64,000 bases of DNA from Spirochaetota bacterium (GCA_027858855.1 JAQIBV010000056.1:1-64000); one strand, 5' to 3'; shown: positions 17,367 to 26,269, counted from the stretch's first letter. The notes: generated by a model from the letters alone, not told the origin. Program-made: numbers and translations.

Positions 17367-18520
17367 TTGAAGGGCTTACTTTTATAATTATATATGGCAT
17401 CTTTGCCCATGTGAAATCTGCTGTAATCACGAAAATTGATTTTTCTGTACCTGTCTCGGCGTAGAATAAACTTTTCTGCTGAAGATTTTAGGGCCAAATC
17501 CGGAGAAAAGATGAACACTGTACCAGTCTTATCAGAAAAATCTATACCCCTCAGGTAGTCGTAAAGGCAGATAAGAATACGAGCCCAGATAAGGGGAGTA
17601 CTGCCAACCGAGGCTGTTAGATCTCCTTCTTGAACGGCCTGTACCCCCACAAGAGACAAATCAAGCCCACCAGTAAAGACCGTTCGGCCAGGCTCCATAC
17701 CCAGAGAATTAAGAGCTTCAACAGCCCCAAGGGCAAGCTGATCGCTTGCTGCCCAGACCACACTAACCTCGGGATAACGTTTCAAAAGACGAATAGTCAG
17801 ATTCCGTCCCTCCTCTGGGGTCCATCGTGTTGGTACTGTCTGCATTAGTCGCACTCTGGGATTTTCATCAACAGCCCGCTTCAGTCCCTGTTCTCTTAAA
17901 AATGATCCATGCCATGTAGGGTCTCCACTAAGGCCAACCACATGTACCGTCCCATCACTGGCAATACGGTTTTGCCGAAAGGCAGCTTCAATTAATTCAC
18001 GAGCAAGTATATACCCTTTCTGCTCCTCATCTTCATGGAAATATCCTATCCATTTACTGTATTTGTTGCGTGGCGTATCACCCAACTCTTTCAGCTCGGC
18101 CGGGAAAAGAGGACCATTCAAAAAATACGGAATTCTTAATTTTTCAGCAATTTCCATTAATGGTTTTGCCTGACCAAATGATACAGAGAAGATAGCCGCA
18201 TCAGGAACCGGCTTTTTCTGTAAAAGGTGTACCCCTTTTTCCGGCTTCTCGAATCTGTCCCTGACATCAAACTCATGAAAAGATAGTTCAATATTAAGAT
18301 CTTCTGCAACAGCACTCATAACCCTATGCACCTCAGGCCAGTATGTGTTTCCTTCAGTTGTAGGGGTGAATACCGCCACTCGATATAATGGCGATTCTGT
18401 TTTTTTTGGAAGATAAGCGAGTTCAGACTGAATGCCTGATAAAAAAAAAGTAAGAGTCAGAAAAACAGATATTCTAAATTTATAATGCTTTATAACAGTC
18501 AAAATTTTAGTAAAAACCAT
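17363..18520 (-). CDS. Periplasmic type I binding protein (LuxP/RbsB-like)
   Basis: 385 residues with an N-terminal hydrophobic signal or anchor (about residues 17-33). The rest follows the type I periplasmic binding fold: VAVFTPTTEGNTYWPEVHRVM, PDAAIFSVSFGQAK, YFLNGPLFPAEL, VVGLSGDPTWHGSFLREQGLKRAV, VVWAASDQLALGAVEALNSLG and FTGGLDLS. The family binds sugars or autoinducer-like ligands. No ABC permease or ATPase lies nearby. Instead a histidine kinase gene overlaps its stop codon, so its likely job is to present ligand to that kinase, as LuxP does with LuxQ. The ligand is unknown. Confidence 0.85.
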   Translation of the reverse strand: MVFTKILTVIKHYKFRISVFLTLTFFLSGIQSELAYLPKKTESPLYRVAVFTPTTEGNTYWPEVHRVMSAVAEDLNIELSFHEFDVRDRFEKPEKGVHLLQKKPVPDAAIFSVSFGQAKPLMEIAEKLRIPYFLNGPLFPAELKELGDTPRNKYSKWIGYFHEDEEQKGYILARELIEAAFRQNRIASDGTVHVVGLSGDPTWHGSFLREQGLKRAVDENPRVRLMQTVPTRWTPEEGRNLTIRLLKRYPEVSVVWAASDQLALGAVEALNSLGMEPGRTVFTGGLDLSLVGVQAVQEGDLTASVGSTPLIWARILICLYDYLRGIDFSDKTGTVFIFSPDLALKSSAEKFILRRDRYRKINFRDYSRFHMGKDAIYNYKSKPFK

Positions 18521-18552
18521 TCAACAACCTTCGACTAATTTAATAAAACAGC

Positions 18553-18594
18553 ACGTATAATAACGACCTTATATTAAGGTATACGTATAATGAC
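18553..18594 (-). promoter_or_regulatory. Paired direct repeats upstream of binding protein-kinase operon
   Basis: ACGTATAATAAC (18553-18564) and ACGTATAATGAC (18583-18594) are 11-of-12 direct repeats exactly 30 bp apart, about three helical turns. The second is embedded in the palindrome TATACGTATA (18580-18589). They lie 33-74 bases before the binding-protein start. The arrangement suggests cooperative regulator sites, but no regulator is identified. Confidence 0.35.
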
Positions 18595-18660
18595 TAAAGT
18601 TCTATAAATTGTTTAAGTTCTTTTCATAAAAACTGAAATTTGACATTTATGGGGAATTTT

Positions 18661-18680
18661 AATAAGGGAACTTCGAAAAA
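18661..18680 (-). repeat. Partial copy of the dispersed TTCGAA repeat
   Basis: On the minus strand this reads TTTTTCGAAGTTCCCTTATT, matching the block at 6351-6367 and 11784-11801. It lies in the gap between the binding-protein operon and the tRNA gene. Confidence 0.5.
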
Positions 18681-18787
18681 TCAGGAATTTTAAAAGGCTA
18701 TGACGTTTTAGCCCCGTTCTCGAAGAAATTTTTCATGTACAGAATAAAAATAATCATTTCTGCAAGCCCTCAACATGAGGACCGATG

Positions 18788-18861
18788 TGCTCCCGAGAGG
18801 ATTCGAACCTCCGGCACATAGTTTAGGAAACTACTGCTCTATCCACCTGAGCTACGGGAGC
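18788..18861 (-). tRNA. tRNA-Arg (anticodon CCT)
   Basis: The minus strand folds into a canonical cloverleaf of 74 nt. The acceptor GCTCCCG pairs with CGGGAGC, the D-arm contains TAGCTCAGGTGGATAGAGCA, the anticodon loop TTCCTAA gives CCT (reads AGG), and the T-arm is GGAGGTTCGAATCCTC. The discriminator is A, and CCA is not encoded, since the bases after it are CAT. It stands alone, 22 bases downstream of the cNMP-binding regulator stop (18883) on the same strand. Confidence 0.96.
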
Positions 18862-18882
18862 ATATTAATACAAAAGAGGGCT

Positions 18883-19527
18883 TTACGTAAACATCTGTTT
18901 GCGACGGGAATTAACTTGCCGCTGAAAATCGAGGATATTTTTCACGATAATCTTTTCCGGATACAATTCAATCTTTCCAAGATTCATCATATGTGTCAAC
19001 GCATTTTGGGTCTCTTCAATTGACATTCCCGACCAGCTGGATATATCTTTTGGCGTTACACTTAAAACAACCTGACTGTGCATATCAACATTAACATTCT
19101 GTTCAGCAAGCATACACAGCACATCCATAACTTTAAGAGGGGGTTCGTTAAGAAGAAGAATCATAAGACGGCGTTTTGCATCATATATTCTTTTAGAGAA
19201 AATTACCAGCAACTTATACGCAAGCTGAGGGTTTCCTTTAAGAAGTGCATCAAAATTATCACGATGAAACTTCAGTAATTTTGTCGGTCCTGCAGCAATG
19301 ACGGTTGCAGAACGTGGTTCAGCTTCAAGAATCGCCTGTTCGCCGAATACGTCGCCCGCATACATTACATCCATGATCTTTTCACGATTATTAATCAGCT
19401 TAACAATCTTTACACTGCCCGAATGTATAAGATAAAATTCATGACCCGGTTCATATTCACAGAATATTATTTCACCCGGAGCGTATTCAACGCCAAATCG
19501 TTCCAGAAAATGATCATCAAGTAGCAT
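18883..19527 (-). CDS. Crp/Fnr-family cyclic-nucleotide-binding transcription regulator
   Basis: 214 residues. Residues about 10-125 are a cNMP-binding domain: FYLIHSGSVKIVK, then the phosphate-binding cassette GDVFGEQAILEAEPRSATVIA (Gly-Glu and Arg-Ser-Ala in the expected positions for cAMP contact). Residues about 130-205 include a winged-helix domain with VTPKDISSWSGMSIEETQNAL and a wing GKIELYPEKIIV. The protein should bind DNA in response to cAMP or a related nucleotide. It is followed downstream by the tRNA and preceded by another cNMP protein gene on the same strand, 67 bases away, possibly one transcript. Confidence 0.88.
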   Translation of the reverse strand: MLLDDHFLERFGVEYAPGEIIFCEYEPGHEFYLIHSGSVKIVKLINNREKIMDVMYAGDVFGEQAILEAEPRSATVIAAGPTKLLKFHRDNFDALLKGNPQLAYKLLVIFSKRIYDAKRRLMILLLNEPPLKVMDVLCMLAEQNVNVDMHSQVVLSVTPKDISSWSGMSIEETQNALTHMMNLGKIELYPEKIIVKNILDFQRQVNSRRKQMFT

Positions 19528-19594
19528 TATTCTCTCCTGCTCGCACTTTGACTTAAGGGCATTTCGGGAAAACCCGTTATAAGAAACAAATGTC

Positions 19595-20863
19595 CTAAAA
19601 CTTATTTTCTTTCAAAAGCGCAAGCGCCTGCTGATTAAAATTATCACGCGGAGGCATAGCGGCAACCTTTTTAAAATAGGGTATCGCCTTATCCTTGCTT
19701 CCCGCCTTCAAATAGACATTACCAGCTTCAAAAAGCGCCTCTTTTACGAAAGCAGAACGTGGGTTATTCTTTAAAAACAGCGAAAGCTCACTCAGCGCCT
19801 CCTGTAGTTTTCCCTGATCAAGTTTACAGCGACCAATCTCTATATAGGCTTTGTGCAACAGATCCGGATTATTCAGGGACTGATCCGACCTGATCTCTTC
19901 AAGGATTTCAATGGCGTGGTTACAATCACCGCTCTCCCGGAAAGACACCGCCTCACTAAACCTATCTTCAGGTGACTCATTCAAAGGTTCACCAAGACCA
20001 AAATCATCAAGCAGCTCATCATCGGGGCTGTTCGAAACAAAGGAGTCCATCTCTGATCCGAAATCGCTTAAACCAGCCGCTTCAGAAGCTTCAAAATCAT
20101 CTATGTCACCTGATTCAGCAGTGCCAAAATCATCCATGTCGCCTGAATCATCACTGTCTGAAAAATCATCCGATCCAAAATCATTTCCCAAACTGTCACT
20201 ATCGCTATCACTGTCAGAAGAAGACGAAAACATATCTTCATCTGCATCGGGTAACGCATCCGGTCTGCTTACTGGTGTATCCGAAACCGGCACTACTGGT
20301 GCCGAGTAATTACCCGATTCAATATTTTGTATCATCTTCATAGCACTAGAAGCAAATTTTCCGTCAGGATAGTATTCCATATATTTCTTATATGCATAGA
20401 GAGCCTGCTGCGGGCGACCGTTGGCGGCATAATGGTCGGCTATTTTGTACAGTTCGTTCGCCGGATCAACCGAATTGGTCTCGCCCATAACCTCTCGCAC
20501 AGCTCGGCCAATACGACGCAACTGGTTCGAAAAGACACGAAGCATCTTTTTTACAACCATAATATTTGATAAGACAATTCTTTCGAAATCGGCAGGAGTA
20601 AGAATAAGTATTACAGTTTCTCCGATAGTTTGAGCATTCTCTTCACGCGGGTATTTGCCCAGAGCCGACTTAACACCAAAGAATTCACCAGGCCTCACCT
20701 CTTCCTTGATCTCTTCACCGGTTTCCGGACGCAGATAGGTCAAAAGAACCTTTCCTTTCTTCAATATATAAATGCTTTCGCTTTTATCACCTTCAAAATA
20801 TACAATCGCCTGTGACTTGTATGTTCGAGTGCGTATACCACTACCGGTTATTACATCAGACAT
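19595..20863 (-). CDS. cNMP-binding protein with acidic linker and C-terminal TPR repeats
   Basis: 422 residues in three parts. Residues 1-140 form a cNMP-binding domain (IYILKKGKVLLTY, GEFFGVKSALGKYPREENAQTI); the usual Arg-Ser-Ala of the cassette is replaced by Glu-Asn-Ala, so ligand choice is uncertain. Residues about 145-185 hold a TPR-like helix pair. Residues about 205-295 are a low-complexity Asp/Ser-rich linker (SDSDSDSDSL). The last 125 residues contain tetratricopeptide repeats (AVSFRESGDCNHAIEILEEI, GKLQEALSELSLFLKNNP, GSKDKAIPYFKKV). No DNA-binding domain is present, so it probably acts as a cNMP-responsive scaffold. This domain pairing is known in spirochaetes. Confidence 0.85.
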   Translation of the reverse strand: MSDVITGSGIRTRTYKSQAIVYFEGDKSESIYILKKGKVLLTYLRPETGEEIKEEVRPGEFFGVKSALGKYPREENAQTIGETVILILTPADFERIVLSNIMVVKKMLRVFSNQLRRIGRAVREVMGETNSVDPANELYKIADHYAANGRPQQALYAYKKYMEYYPDGKFASSAMKMIQNIESGNYSAPVVPVSDTPVSRPDALPDADEDMFSSSSDSDSDSDSLGNDFGSDDFSDSDDSGDMDDFGTAESGDIDDFEASEAAGLSDFGSEMDSFVSNSPDDELLDDFGLGEPLNESPEDRFSEAVSFRESGDCNHAIEILEEIRSDQSLNNPDLLHKAYIEIGRCKLDQGKLQEALSELSLFLKNNPRSAFVKEALFEAGNVYLKAGSKDKAIPYFKKVAAMPPRDNFNQQALALLKENKF

Positions 20864-21016
20864 TATAACCCCAAAAACCGCTCCTATACAAATAAGCGGA
20901 AATATTATTAAAAGAACTCTGAATTTTCACTTCTTTTAAAAAAAGAGACGCATACATACCCGATATCGTCATTTTTTAGTCAAATCTTAACAGACCTTTT
21001 TCCCTTAACAAGAAAC

Positions 21017-22252
21017 CTACTGCTGTTCCGATAAATCCTGTACCGGCAAAAACGGGAACTTCTTTTTAAAACCGACTACTCTATTAACTCTATCAAGCAA
21101 ACCGGTCAGGTTTCCTATAACCAGCTTCTCGACACCCTCAACAACAATCTTCTCGACTTCTACCTCTAATTCCTGGAAAATTTCCTCAAATTCGGCATCT
21201 CCATAAACAGGCATCCCTTCAATTACCACCAGCCGTACATCTGCAAGTGTTGCATTCACAATTGAATCATAGGGGTCACCACCCTCATGCCGAAACACGA
21301 CCACATCAGCCAACATCCCCTCTTCCAGGCGGCCTGAATCCAGAAAAAAGGCACGTCCAGGATTAGCCGTTACCATCTTTACAATCTGCTTTGAAGGCAA
21401 TTTTTCATTATACAGCTCTTTGTACAACTGCTGGTCATAATTCATCTCGTATAATATATTCAATCCGCCCGACATAGGTGAATCTGTTCCGATACAGACA
21501 TTCACTCCGGCTGCAAGCATCTCCCGCACATTTGCAGTACGCCCGAACATAAACATATTCGAATCGGCACACCAGACAACTGAAGCACCCTCGCGGGCAA
21601 TCTCGGCAATATCATCCTCCGAAAAGGCAATGCCATGGACAAGCACTGAATTAGGGCCAAGCCCCTTTTTCTGCTTCAGAGTATTCAGGTCTACACGGGT
21701 TTCATCATCAAAGCCTTCAGCAATGTGAGTGATAAAGGGTAATGAATTTGCAGCGGCATTAGCATACTCTTCGGCGACATCACCACCCCAGTTTAAGGCA
21801 AACGACGTTATAGAGTGCGAAAGGGTAAATTCAGAGATAAGTTTCAAAGGAAGAATATCAAGATAAGGCTCCTGAACGAAATGGGGAATATGATCCTGAA
21901 CTGATGTAACCCCGGAAAGAAGATTTCGATAAGCACCAATAAGATAGAGATCGCGGTTTACTATCTGCTGGCGCTCCTCATACACCGGATCACTCTTTAA
22001 ATCGTTATCCCAGGGTAACCAATTCTGATACGGCCCTTTACCTACCTTTGGATAATAGGAGCCCATTAAGTGATCGTGTGAATTGATAAGTCCGGGAGAA
22101 ATTACACCGTTTTTTATTGATAAGACAACACGACAGTTTATTTCTCCTGCAGTAACAGCATCAATGCTACCGTTACTCATCACAATTTTTCCTTCTGCGA
22201 TAGTTTTATCAGGAGATATAAGTACATCTGACTCAATGGCCCATTTTTTCAT
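21017..22252 (-). CDS. Amidohydrolase (cytosine deaminase/SsnA-like superfamily)
   Basis: 411 residues from the ATG at 22252, which has GAGG eight bases upstream; a TTG at 22264 overlaps that site. Metal-dependent hydrolase motifs in order are INSHDHL, ITHIAEG, VLVHG and CIGTDSPMSGG, followed by the C-terminal beta-sandwich DSGRLEEGMLADVVVF. The first motif is HDH, where HxH is expected, so metal binding is conserved. Superfamily members deaminate or dechlorinate purine-, pyrimidine- and triazine-like rings; the substrate is not predictable. It is followed on the same strand by no close partner; the flippase-like gene is upstream by 119 bases. Confidence 0.82.
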   Translation of the reverse strand: MKKWAIESDVLISPDKTIAEGKIVMSNGSIDAVTAGEINCRVVLSIKNGVISPGLINSHDHLMGSYYPKVGKGPYQNWLPWDNDLKSDPVYEERQQIVNRDLYLIGAYRNLLSGVTSVQDHIPHFVQEPYLDILPLKLISEFTLSHSITSFALNWGGDVAEEYANAAANSLPFITHIAEGFDDETRVDLNTLKQKKGLGPNSVLVHGIAFSEDDIAEIAREGASVVWCADSNMFMFGRTANVREMLAAGVNVCIGTDSPMSGGLNILYEMNYDQQLYKELYNEKLPSKQIVKMVTANPGRAFFLDSGRLEEGMLADVVVFRHEGGDPYDSIVNATLADVRLVVIEGMPVYGDAEFEEIFQELEVEVEKIVVEGVEKLVIGNLTGLLDRVNRVVGFKKKFPFLPVQDLSEQQ

Positions 22253-22370
22253 TTTTTTCCTCAAACAGATCTATCGGCATGTACGATAGAGGATAGTAAC
22301 TTCCGGGCTAAGCACGGAACCCTTCGGAAAATACACCGCTTAACCAATCCAGTCAAGTAAAATTAGTCGC

Positions 22371-23393
22371 TCATTCTGATGATTCCGAATGAGCATATTT
22401 ACGAACAACGACCGAAACAAGGGCAACAGACGCAGATGAGATAAAAATCACCAGATGAGAGGTGATGGCAGTAGCAAGAGCCAGCTCCTTAGAAAGGCCG
22501 GCCATCATGAATCCACCGGTCCAACCCGCCTCATGGCTGCCAAAACCACCAATTCCATTAACAGGTAGCACATTGGTTAAAACAGCTCCTGTCGAACCGG
22601 CAATTGATTGGATATACGATATTTCTATTCCAAACGCCACGATTGACACGTAAAACAACGAATAGAGGGCCCCCCAGATCAGAATCGATATTGCGACAAG
22701 CCTTAGAAAAAGAGCGCCGTCAACAGAAGCTGATGTGAACCCCTCATAGACTGAATCGAAATAATGCCCCACTTTGCGAATCAGCACACTGCTTTCTGAA
22801 GATGGCCGAAAAACCCAGTGGAATAATTTTCGCGCAATACGGGCACAAAACGGAAGCATAAACAATATAAAAACAGAAAAGAAGACCGCCGCAATGGCGA
22901 AAAGAGCCAATGATAAAGTCACCCGCCCCCAGAAAAAGAGAATAAACGACACCAGGAAATAGACAGCTACAACAACAAGATCAATAATTCGAACAACCAG
23001 CAATGAATAGAGCCCCTGCGCTTTGCTAACATTTGCATAACGATTCAGATAATATATAAGGGTCAACTCACCGGTTCGCGCCGGTAAAATCTGGTTAAAA
23101 AAGTTGTGAAAGCCTGTAATTATAAAATAGTTCACAGCTCGAGTAGTAGAATCACGTAAAATAATCCGCAGGCGTACTGCCTTCAGCAGATTAGAGCAGA
23201 CATACAAAAGCAGCGCAAGCAGAAGCAGATGATACTTGACTGAAACGAAGAGCTTTTTAAGTAAATTAAAATCAGTTTCCCTGAAAAGAAAGTATAGCAC
23301 CAAAACGGACAGGCAGACCAAAACCAGAGAACGAAGACTGAAAATTCTTCTCTTCCGTTCAGACAGCAACTCCTCTCGTGTTTCAATATCCAA
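22371..23393 (-). CDS. Flippase-like integral membrane protein (UPF0104 / LPG synthase TM family)
   Basis: About 340 residues with eight or more hydrophobic helices. The start chosen is TTG at 23393 because GGAGG (23400-23404) sits six bases upstream; the earlier ATG at 23432 has no ribosome site. Family features: RIILRDS, NFFNQILPARTGELTLIYYLNRY, and near the C-terminus GSTGAVLTNVLPVNGIGGFGSHEAGW, matching the PxxxGGxGxxE pattern of UPF0104/AglD-type proteins. These relate to the membrane part of MprF and are proposed lipid flippases. The soluble synthase domain of MprF is absent. The substrate lipid is unknown. Confidence 0.8.
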   Translation of the reverse strand: MDIETREELLSERKRRIFSLRSLVLVCLSVLVLYFLFRETDFNLLKKLFVSVKYHLLLLALLLYVCSNLLKAVRLRIILRDSTTRAVNYFIITGFHNFFNQILPARTGELTLIYYLNRYANVSKAQGLYSLLVVRIIDLVVVAVYFLVSFILFFWGRVTLSLALFAIAAVFFSVFILFMLPFCARIARKLFHWVFRPSSESSVLIRKVGHYFDSVYEGFTSASVDGALFLRLVAISILIWGALYSLFYVSIVAFGIEISYIQSIAGSTGAVLTNVLPVNGIGGFGSHEAGWTGGFMMAGLSKELALATAITSHLVIFISSASVALVSVVVRKYAHSESSE

Positions 23394-23730
23394 GCTCACC
23401 CTCCATGAGTAAAATAACAGAAAATACAGCAAAACAATTTTTTAAAGTGCCGGACACTCAAAACAGAATGTATGCTTCCAAATCCATACCTAAAAATGAA
23501 GAACTTCTCTTAGCAAGCTATTTTTACAATGACTGTTGAAGAAAACCTATTTTGAATAGGCTACTTTAGCCGTACATTTCGTATACACCTTAATGACTGG
23601 GAAATACATTATCCATTCAAGATGTTCAGCAGGAAAAAAAACTTTCGTTATTGACAATCAACTGACAATTATTCAGATTTATGGCACTCATGAACTTAGC
23701 AAATTACCAACTTTCAATCAGGAGTCAGAT
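23394..23730. other. Divergent intergenic region
   Basis: Gap between the flippase-like gene (minus) and the zinc-ribbon gene (plus). It includes a short hairpin CCTATT-TTG-AATAGG at 23546-23560. An open frame begins at 23593, but the only good ribosome site (AGGAG at 23720-23724) serves the ATG at 23731. No clear promoter is seen. Confidence 0.35.
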
Positions 23731-24033
23731 ATGGAACAGATTCGCGTATGGAAAGAGATCGACATCAAGGAAATAGACGGGCATCTGCTTATTTGTGATG
23801 ATCTGAGTGCCCATTGCGGAGCATGTCGAAAAATGCCAATACCGCTTGAGGCAAGTCGGTGTCCTGAATGCGGAACGGAATTCAACTATATCACAACTCG
23901 TGAAAACCATACTACACCTACAGGACAGCGGATTCTCTCCAAGATGCTGCAATCCGGGAACAAAAGCATTATTGAATACTCAGACTACAAACACGCATCA
24001 GACAAAAAAAAGGCTCAGAATCTTTTTAAATAG
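23731..24033 (+). CDS. Small zinc-ribbon protein
   Basis: 101 residues from the ATG at 23731, selected for its AGGAG six bases upstream (the frame is open from 23593). It contains two cysteine pairs, CGAC and CPEC, spaced 16 residues apart (CGACRKMPIPLEASRCPECG), a typical rubredoxin-like zinc ribbon near residues 30-50. The C-terminus is lysine-rich and has no further motif. Function unknown; such ribbons often mediate nucleic-acid or protein contacts. It is followed after 12 bases by the lipoprotein gene at 24046, so it likely belongs to that operon. Confidence 0.68.
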   Translation: MEQIRVWKEIDIKEIDGHLLICDDLSAHCGACRKMPIPLEASRCPECGTEFNYITTRENHTTPTGQRILSKMLQSGNKSIIEYSDYKHASDKKKAQNLFK

Positions 24034-24045
24034 AGAGTTATCATT

Positions 24046-25485
24046 ATGAAAACGGCAATTGTACCCTCACTGCTGATTGTTCTTCTAACATTTACCTGTT
24101 GTTCACCACCGCTATCAAGCGATCAGACAGACGGCACAATAACGAAATCACTTATTGTCGACTCGCTAGCGCCTAAAAAGGAGCTTCGAACCGGGGTTAA
24201 TTCGTTCGACCAGAACATTCATCTCATCTTCGCAAACGGAGGAGCCACCACTGCAACCGACTCCTTCTTTGACAAAAAAGGTATTTCAGTACGCCTTACT
24301 GAAGAGGAGAATACTCAAACACTCTTTAATCAGCTTCTTGCTGATGATATAGACATAGCAATCATGCCGCTTAACGAATATATGTACGAGCGCGCCCAAA
24401 AGAACAATGATTCAACTACAATCTTTTTAATTACTGGGCATTCAACTGGTCACCATTCAGTTCATATTCATCCTCAGTATAATCCACCGGAAAAGCTGAA
24501 AGGTAAAAAGATTGCCCTTGTTGCAAATTCTTCAGAACAGGCTCTTCTTGACCTGTACTTAAAAAGCAACCTGATTGCACCGGACAGCATCGAAAGAATT
24601 TTCACAAATTCTTCAAAAGAGGCCTCAGAACTTTTCAACGCAAATGAGGTAGAGGCGGCAGCCCTTTCTACAGCCGGAACACCGGCCGAAACTGCCGTTA
24701 TAACAACACGTGACGCATCGCTGCTGGTACCATACATTGCCGTTGCCTCAAATAAATTATTACTTTCGCAAACCGAACTTTTGACAATGTTCGCCGAGGG
24801 TATGCTGGAAGCAAATAGTGCCCTTTTTTCACACTCCAGGCCGTCATCTCTTATAACCACTGACATGTTACCATCACATGTAAACCAGGCAAGATTATTA
24901 CAAACAATTACACCTGCATCTTTCAAAGACAACCTGAACTTTTTTTCGATAAGCAACAACGGTGACCCTGATATTAATACATTGTTGAATATTTCACAGT
25001 TACTTCCACCCCGGTTTTATGAACAGACAACCAAAACGCTCTTTTCACTCTATACTCCACTCATTGCCGAGCTGATCGACCTGCCGTCTCATATAAAAAA
25101 CCGAACCACGTCTCAATATTATCCGGCTCGATCGCCTCAACTGCCACTCATTCCAATTCCTCTACCCTTTGAAGACGACGGATGGGAGATAACGTCTTTC
25201 CACGAAAGGAAATTTACCAAAATTAAAGAGATAGCATCACTCTTCCCCTCATCAGTGATTCGTCTCTCATACATTCCGAATCACAGTGCAAGTTCACGCT
25301 ATACAGCAGAACAGAGAATTTCAGTTTGCAGCCGTAGACTGTACCAGGTTTTACGTGACCGATCTAACCTTCGAATTGAGACAAACTACTCATCTATTTC
25401 ATCGGTAAACTCATCAAATTACCAGGGACCCTACGCCGAAAAGTCTTCGGTTATAATCGAAATTATGGCTGTTCAAAATGACTAA
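24046..25485 (+). CDS. Lipoprotein with type 2 binding-protein-like domain
   Basis: 479 residues with a lipoprotein signal ending LLTFTCC (lipidated Cys near residue 19). Residues about 60-290 resemble NMT1/SsuA-type substrate-binding proteins: LFNQLLADDIDIAIMPLNE, ITGHSTGHHSVHIHPQY, LKGKKIALVANSSEQALLDLYLKSNL and a second-lobe segment ANEVEAAALSTAGTP. The C-terminal about 90 residues (VIRLSYIPNHSASSRYTAEQ, RISVCSRRLYQVL, IIEIMAV) have the rhythm of an OmpA-like peptidoglycan-associated domain, though this is weak. It overlaps the prepilin peptidase gene by 8 bases. No ABC permease is adjacent. A role in pilus or envelope assembly is possible but unproven. Confidence 0.6.
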   Translation: MKTAIVPSLLIVLLTFTCCSPPLSSDQTDGTITKSLIVDSLAPKKELRTGVNSFDQNIHLIFANGGATTATDSFFDKKGISVRLTEEENTQTLFNQLLADDIDIAIMPLNEYMYERAQKNNDSTTIFLITGHSTGHHSVHIHPQYNPPEKLKGKKIALVANSSEQALLDLYLKSNLIAPDSIERIFTNSSKEASELFNANEVEAAALSTAGTPAETAVITTRDASLLVPYIAVASNKLLLSQTELLTMFAEGMLEANSALFSHSRPSSLITTDMLPSHVNQARLLQTITPASFKDNLNFFSISNNGDPDINTLLNISQLLPPRFYEQTTKTLFSLYTPLIAELIDLPSHIKNRTTSQYYPARSPQLPLIPIPLPFEDDGWEITSFHERKFTKIKEIASLFPSSVIRLSYIPNHSASSRYTAEQRISVCSRRLYQVLRDRSNLRIETNYSSISSVNSSNYQGPYAEKSSVIIEIMAVQND

Positions 25486-26248
25486 CCCGCAGATCATTTA
25501 TGTGATTATTATCGGTCTGGTTTCAGCAAGTTTTATGCTGGCCCTGGCCGACCGGCACATAAGCGGCCGGTATAAAGGTAACCTACGGGGGTTTCTGTGT
25601 GACCGCTCAAGATGTGATAGTTGTGAGAGGGTAATACCTTTTTACTACAATATACCAATCATAGGATATATAATCTCGGCAGGGCACTGCCCGCAATGTA
25701 AAGCACGCATTCCATTACGCTATCCTGTCTCCGAAATTTTAGGAGCTCTGCTGGCCCTCTTTTGTCTAAGGGAATTTGGTTTTAACAGCCAGTCCCTGAC
25801 ACTGTTTATTACATTTGCAGCCTCAGGTGCTATTGTTTACAGCGACATCAGGGTAATGACTATACCTGATTCACTGTTATGTGTTATTCTGTCTGCTGCT
25901 ATCTTCAACATTGCTACCGCTGGGTTCTCAACAGACGCAATATATGGCATGCTGAGCGCAGGGGGAGCCTTTGCACTGTTTCTGCTTGTCTTTCCCGGAT
26001 CATTCGGAGGAGGCGATCTGAAACTGGCCGCATTACTGGGCTATTTTACGGGATTCCAGTTCGTCATTGTAATGCTCGAAACTGCACTACTGACCGGAAC
26101 TGTTGCGGGTGTGACATACTCACTAATAAGCAGAAAAGGGCTGCGAATCAAAATACCATTCGCCCCCTTTATTGTAGCTGGTTACTGGACCGCACAACTG
26201 TACGGCACAGAAATCATAATGATTTATCACAGAGCATTTTTACCATAA
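25478..26248 (+). CDS. pilD: Prepilin peptidase / N-methyltransferase (type IV leader peptidase)
   Basis: 256 residues, bitopic N-terminal cytoplasmic domain followed by about seven membrane helices. The N-terminal domain has the zinc-type cysteines CDSC and CPQC and the family run IPIIGYIISAGHC...PLRYPVSEILGA. The aspartic-protease Asp pair is visible as YSDIRVMTIPDSL and FGGGDLKLAALLG (GGGD). The enzyme cleaves type IV prepilin or pseudopilin leaders and methylates the new N-terminus, at the inner membrane. It overlaps the preceding lipoprotein gene by 8 bases. No pilin genes are in the window. Confidence 0.93.
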   Translation: MTNPQIIYVIIIGLVSASFMLALADRHISGRYKGNLRGFLCDRSRCDSCERVIPFYYNIPIIGYIISAGHCPQCKARIPLRYPVSEILGALLALFCLREFGFNSQSLTLFITFAASGAIVYSDIRVMTIPDSLLCVILSAAIFNIATAGFSTDAIYGMLSAGGAFALFLLVFPGSFGGGDLKLAALLGYFTGFQFVIVMLETALLTGTVAGVTYSLISRKGLRIKIPFAPFIVAGYWTAQLYGTEIIMIYHRAFLP

Positions 26249-26269
26249 AAAAAGCAAGATTCGCACCTG

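Noticed and set aside
19911-20343. Plus-strand Ser- and His-rich open frames opposite the cNMP-TPR gene
   Set aside because: They are shadows of the Asp/Ser-rich linker codons on the minus strand.
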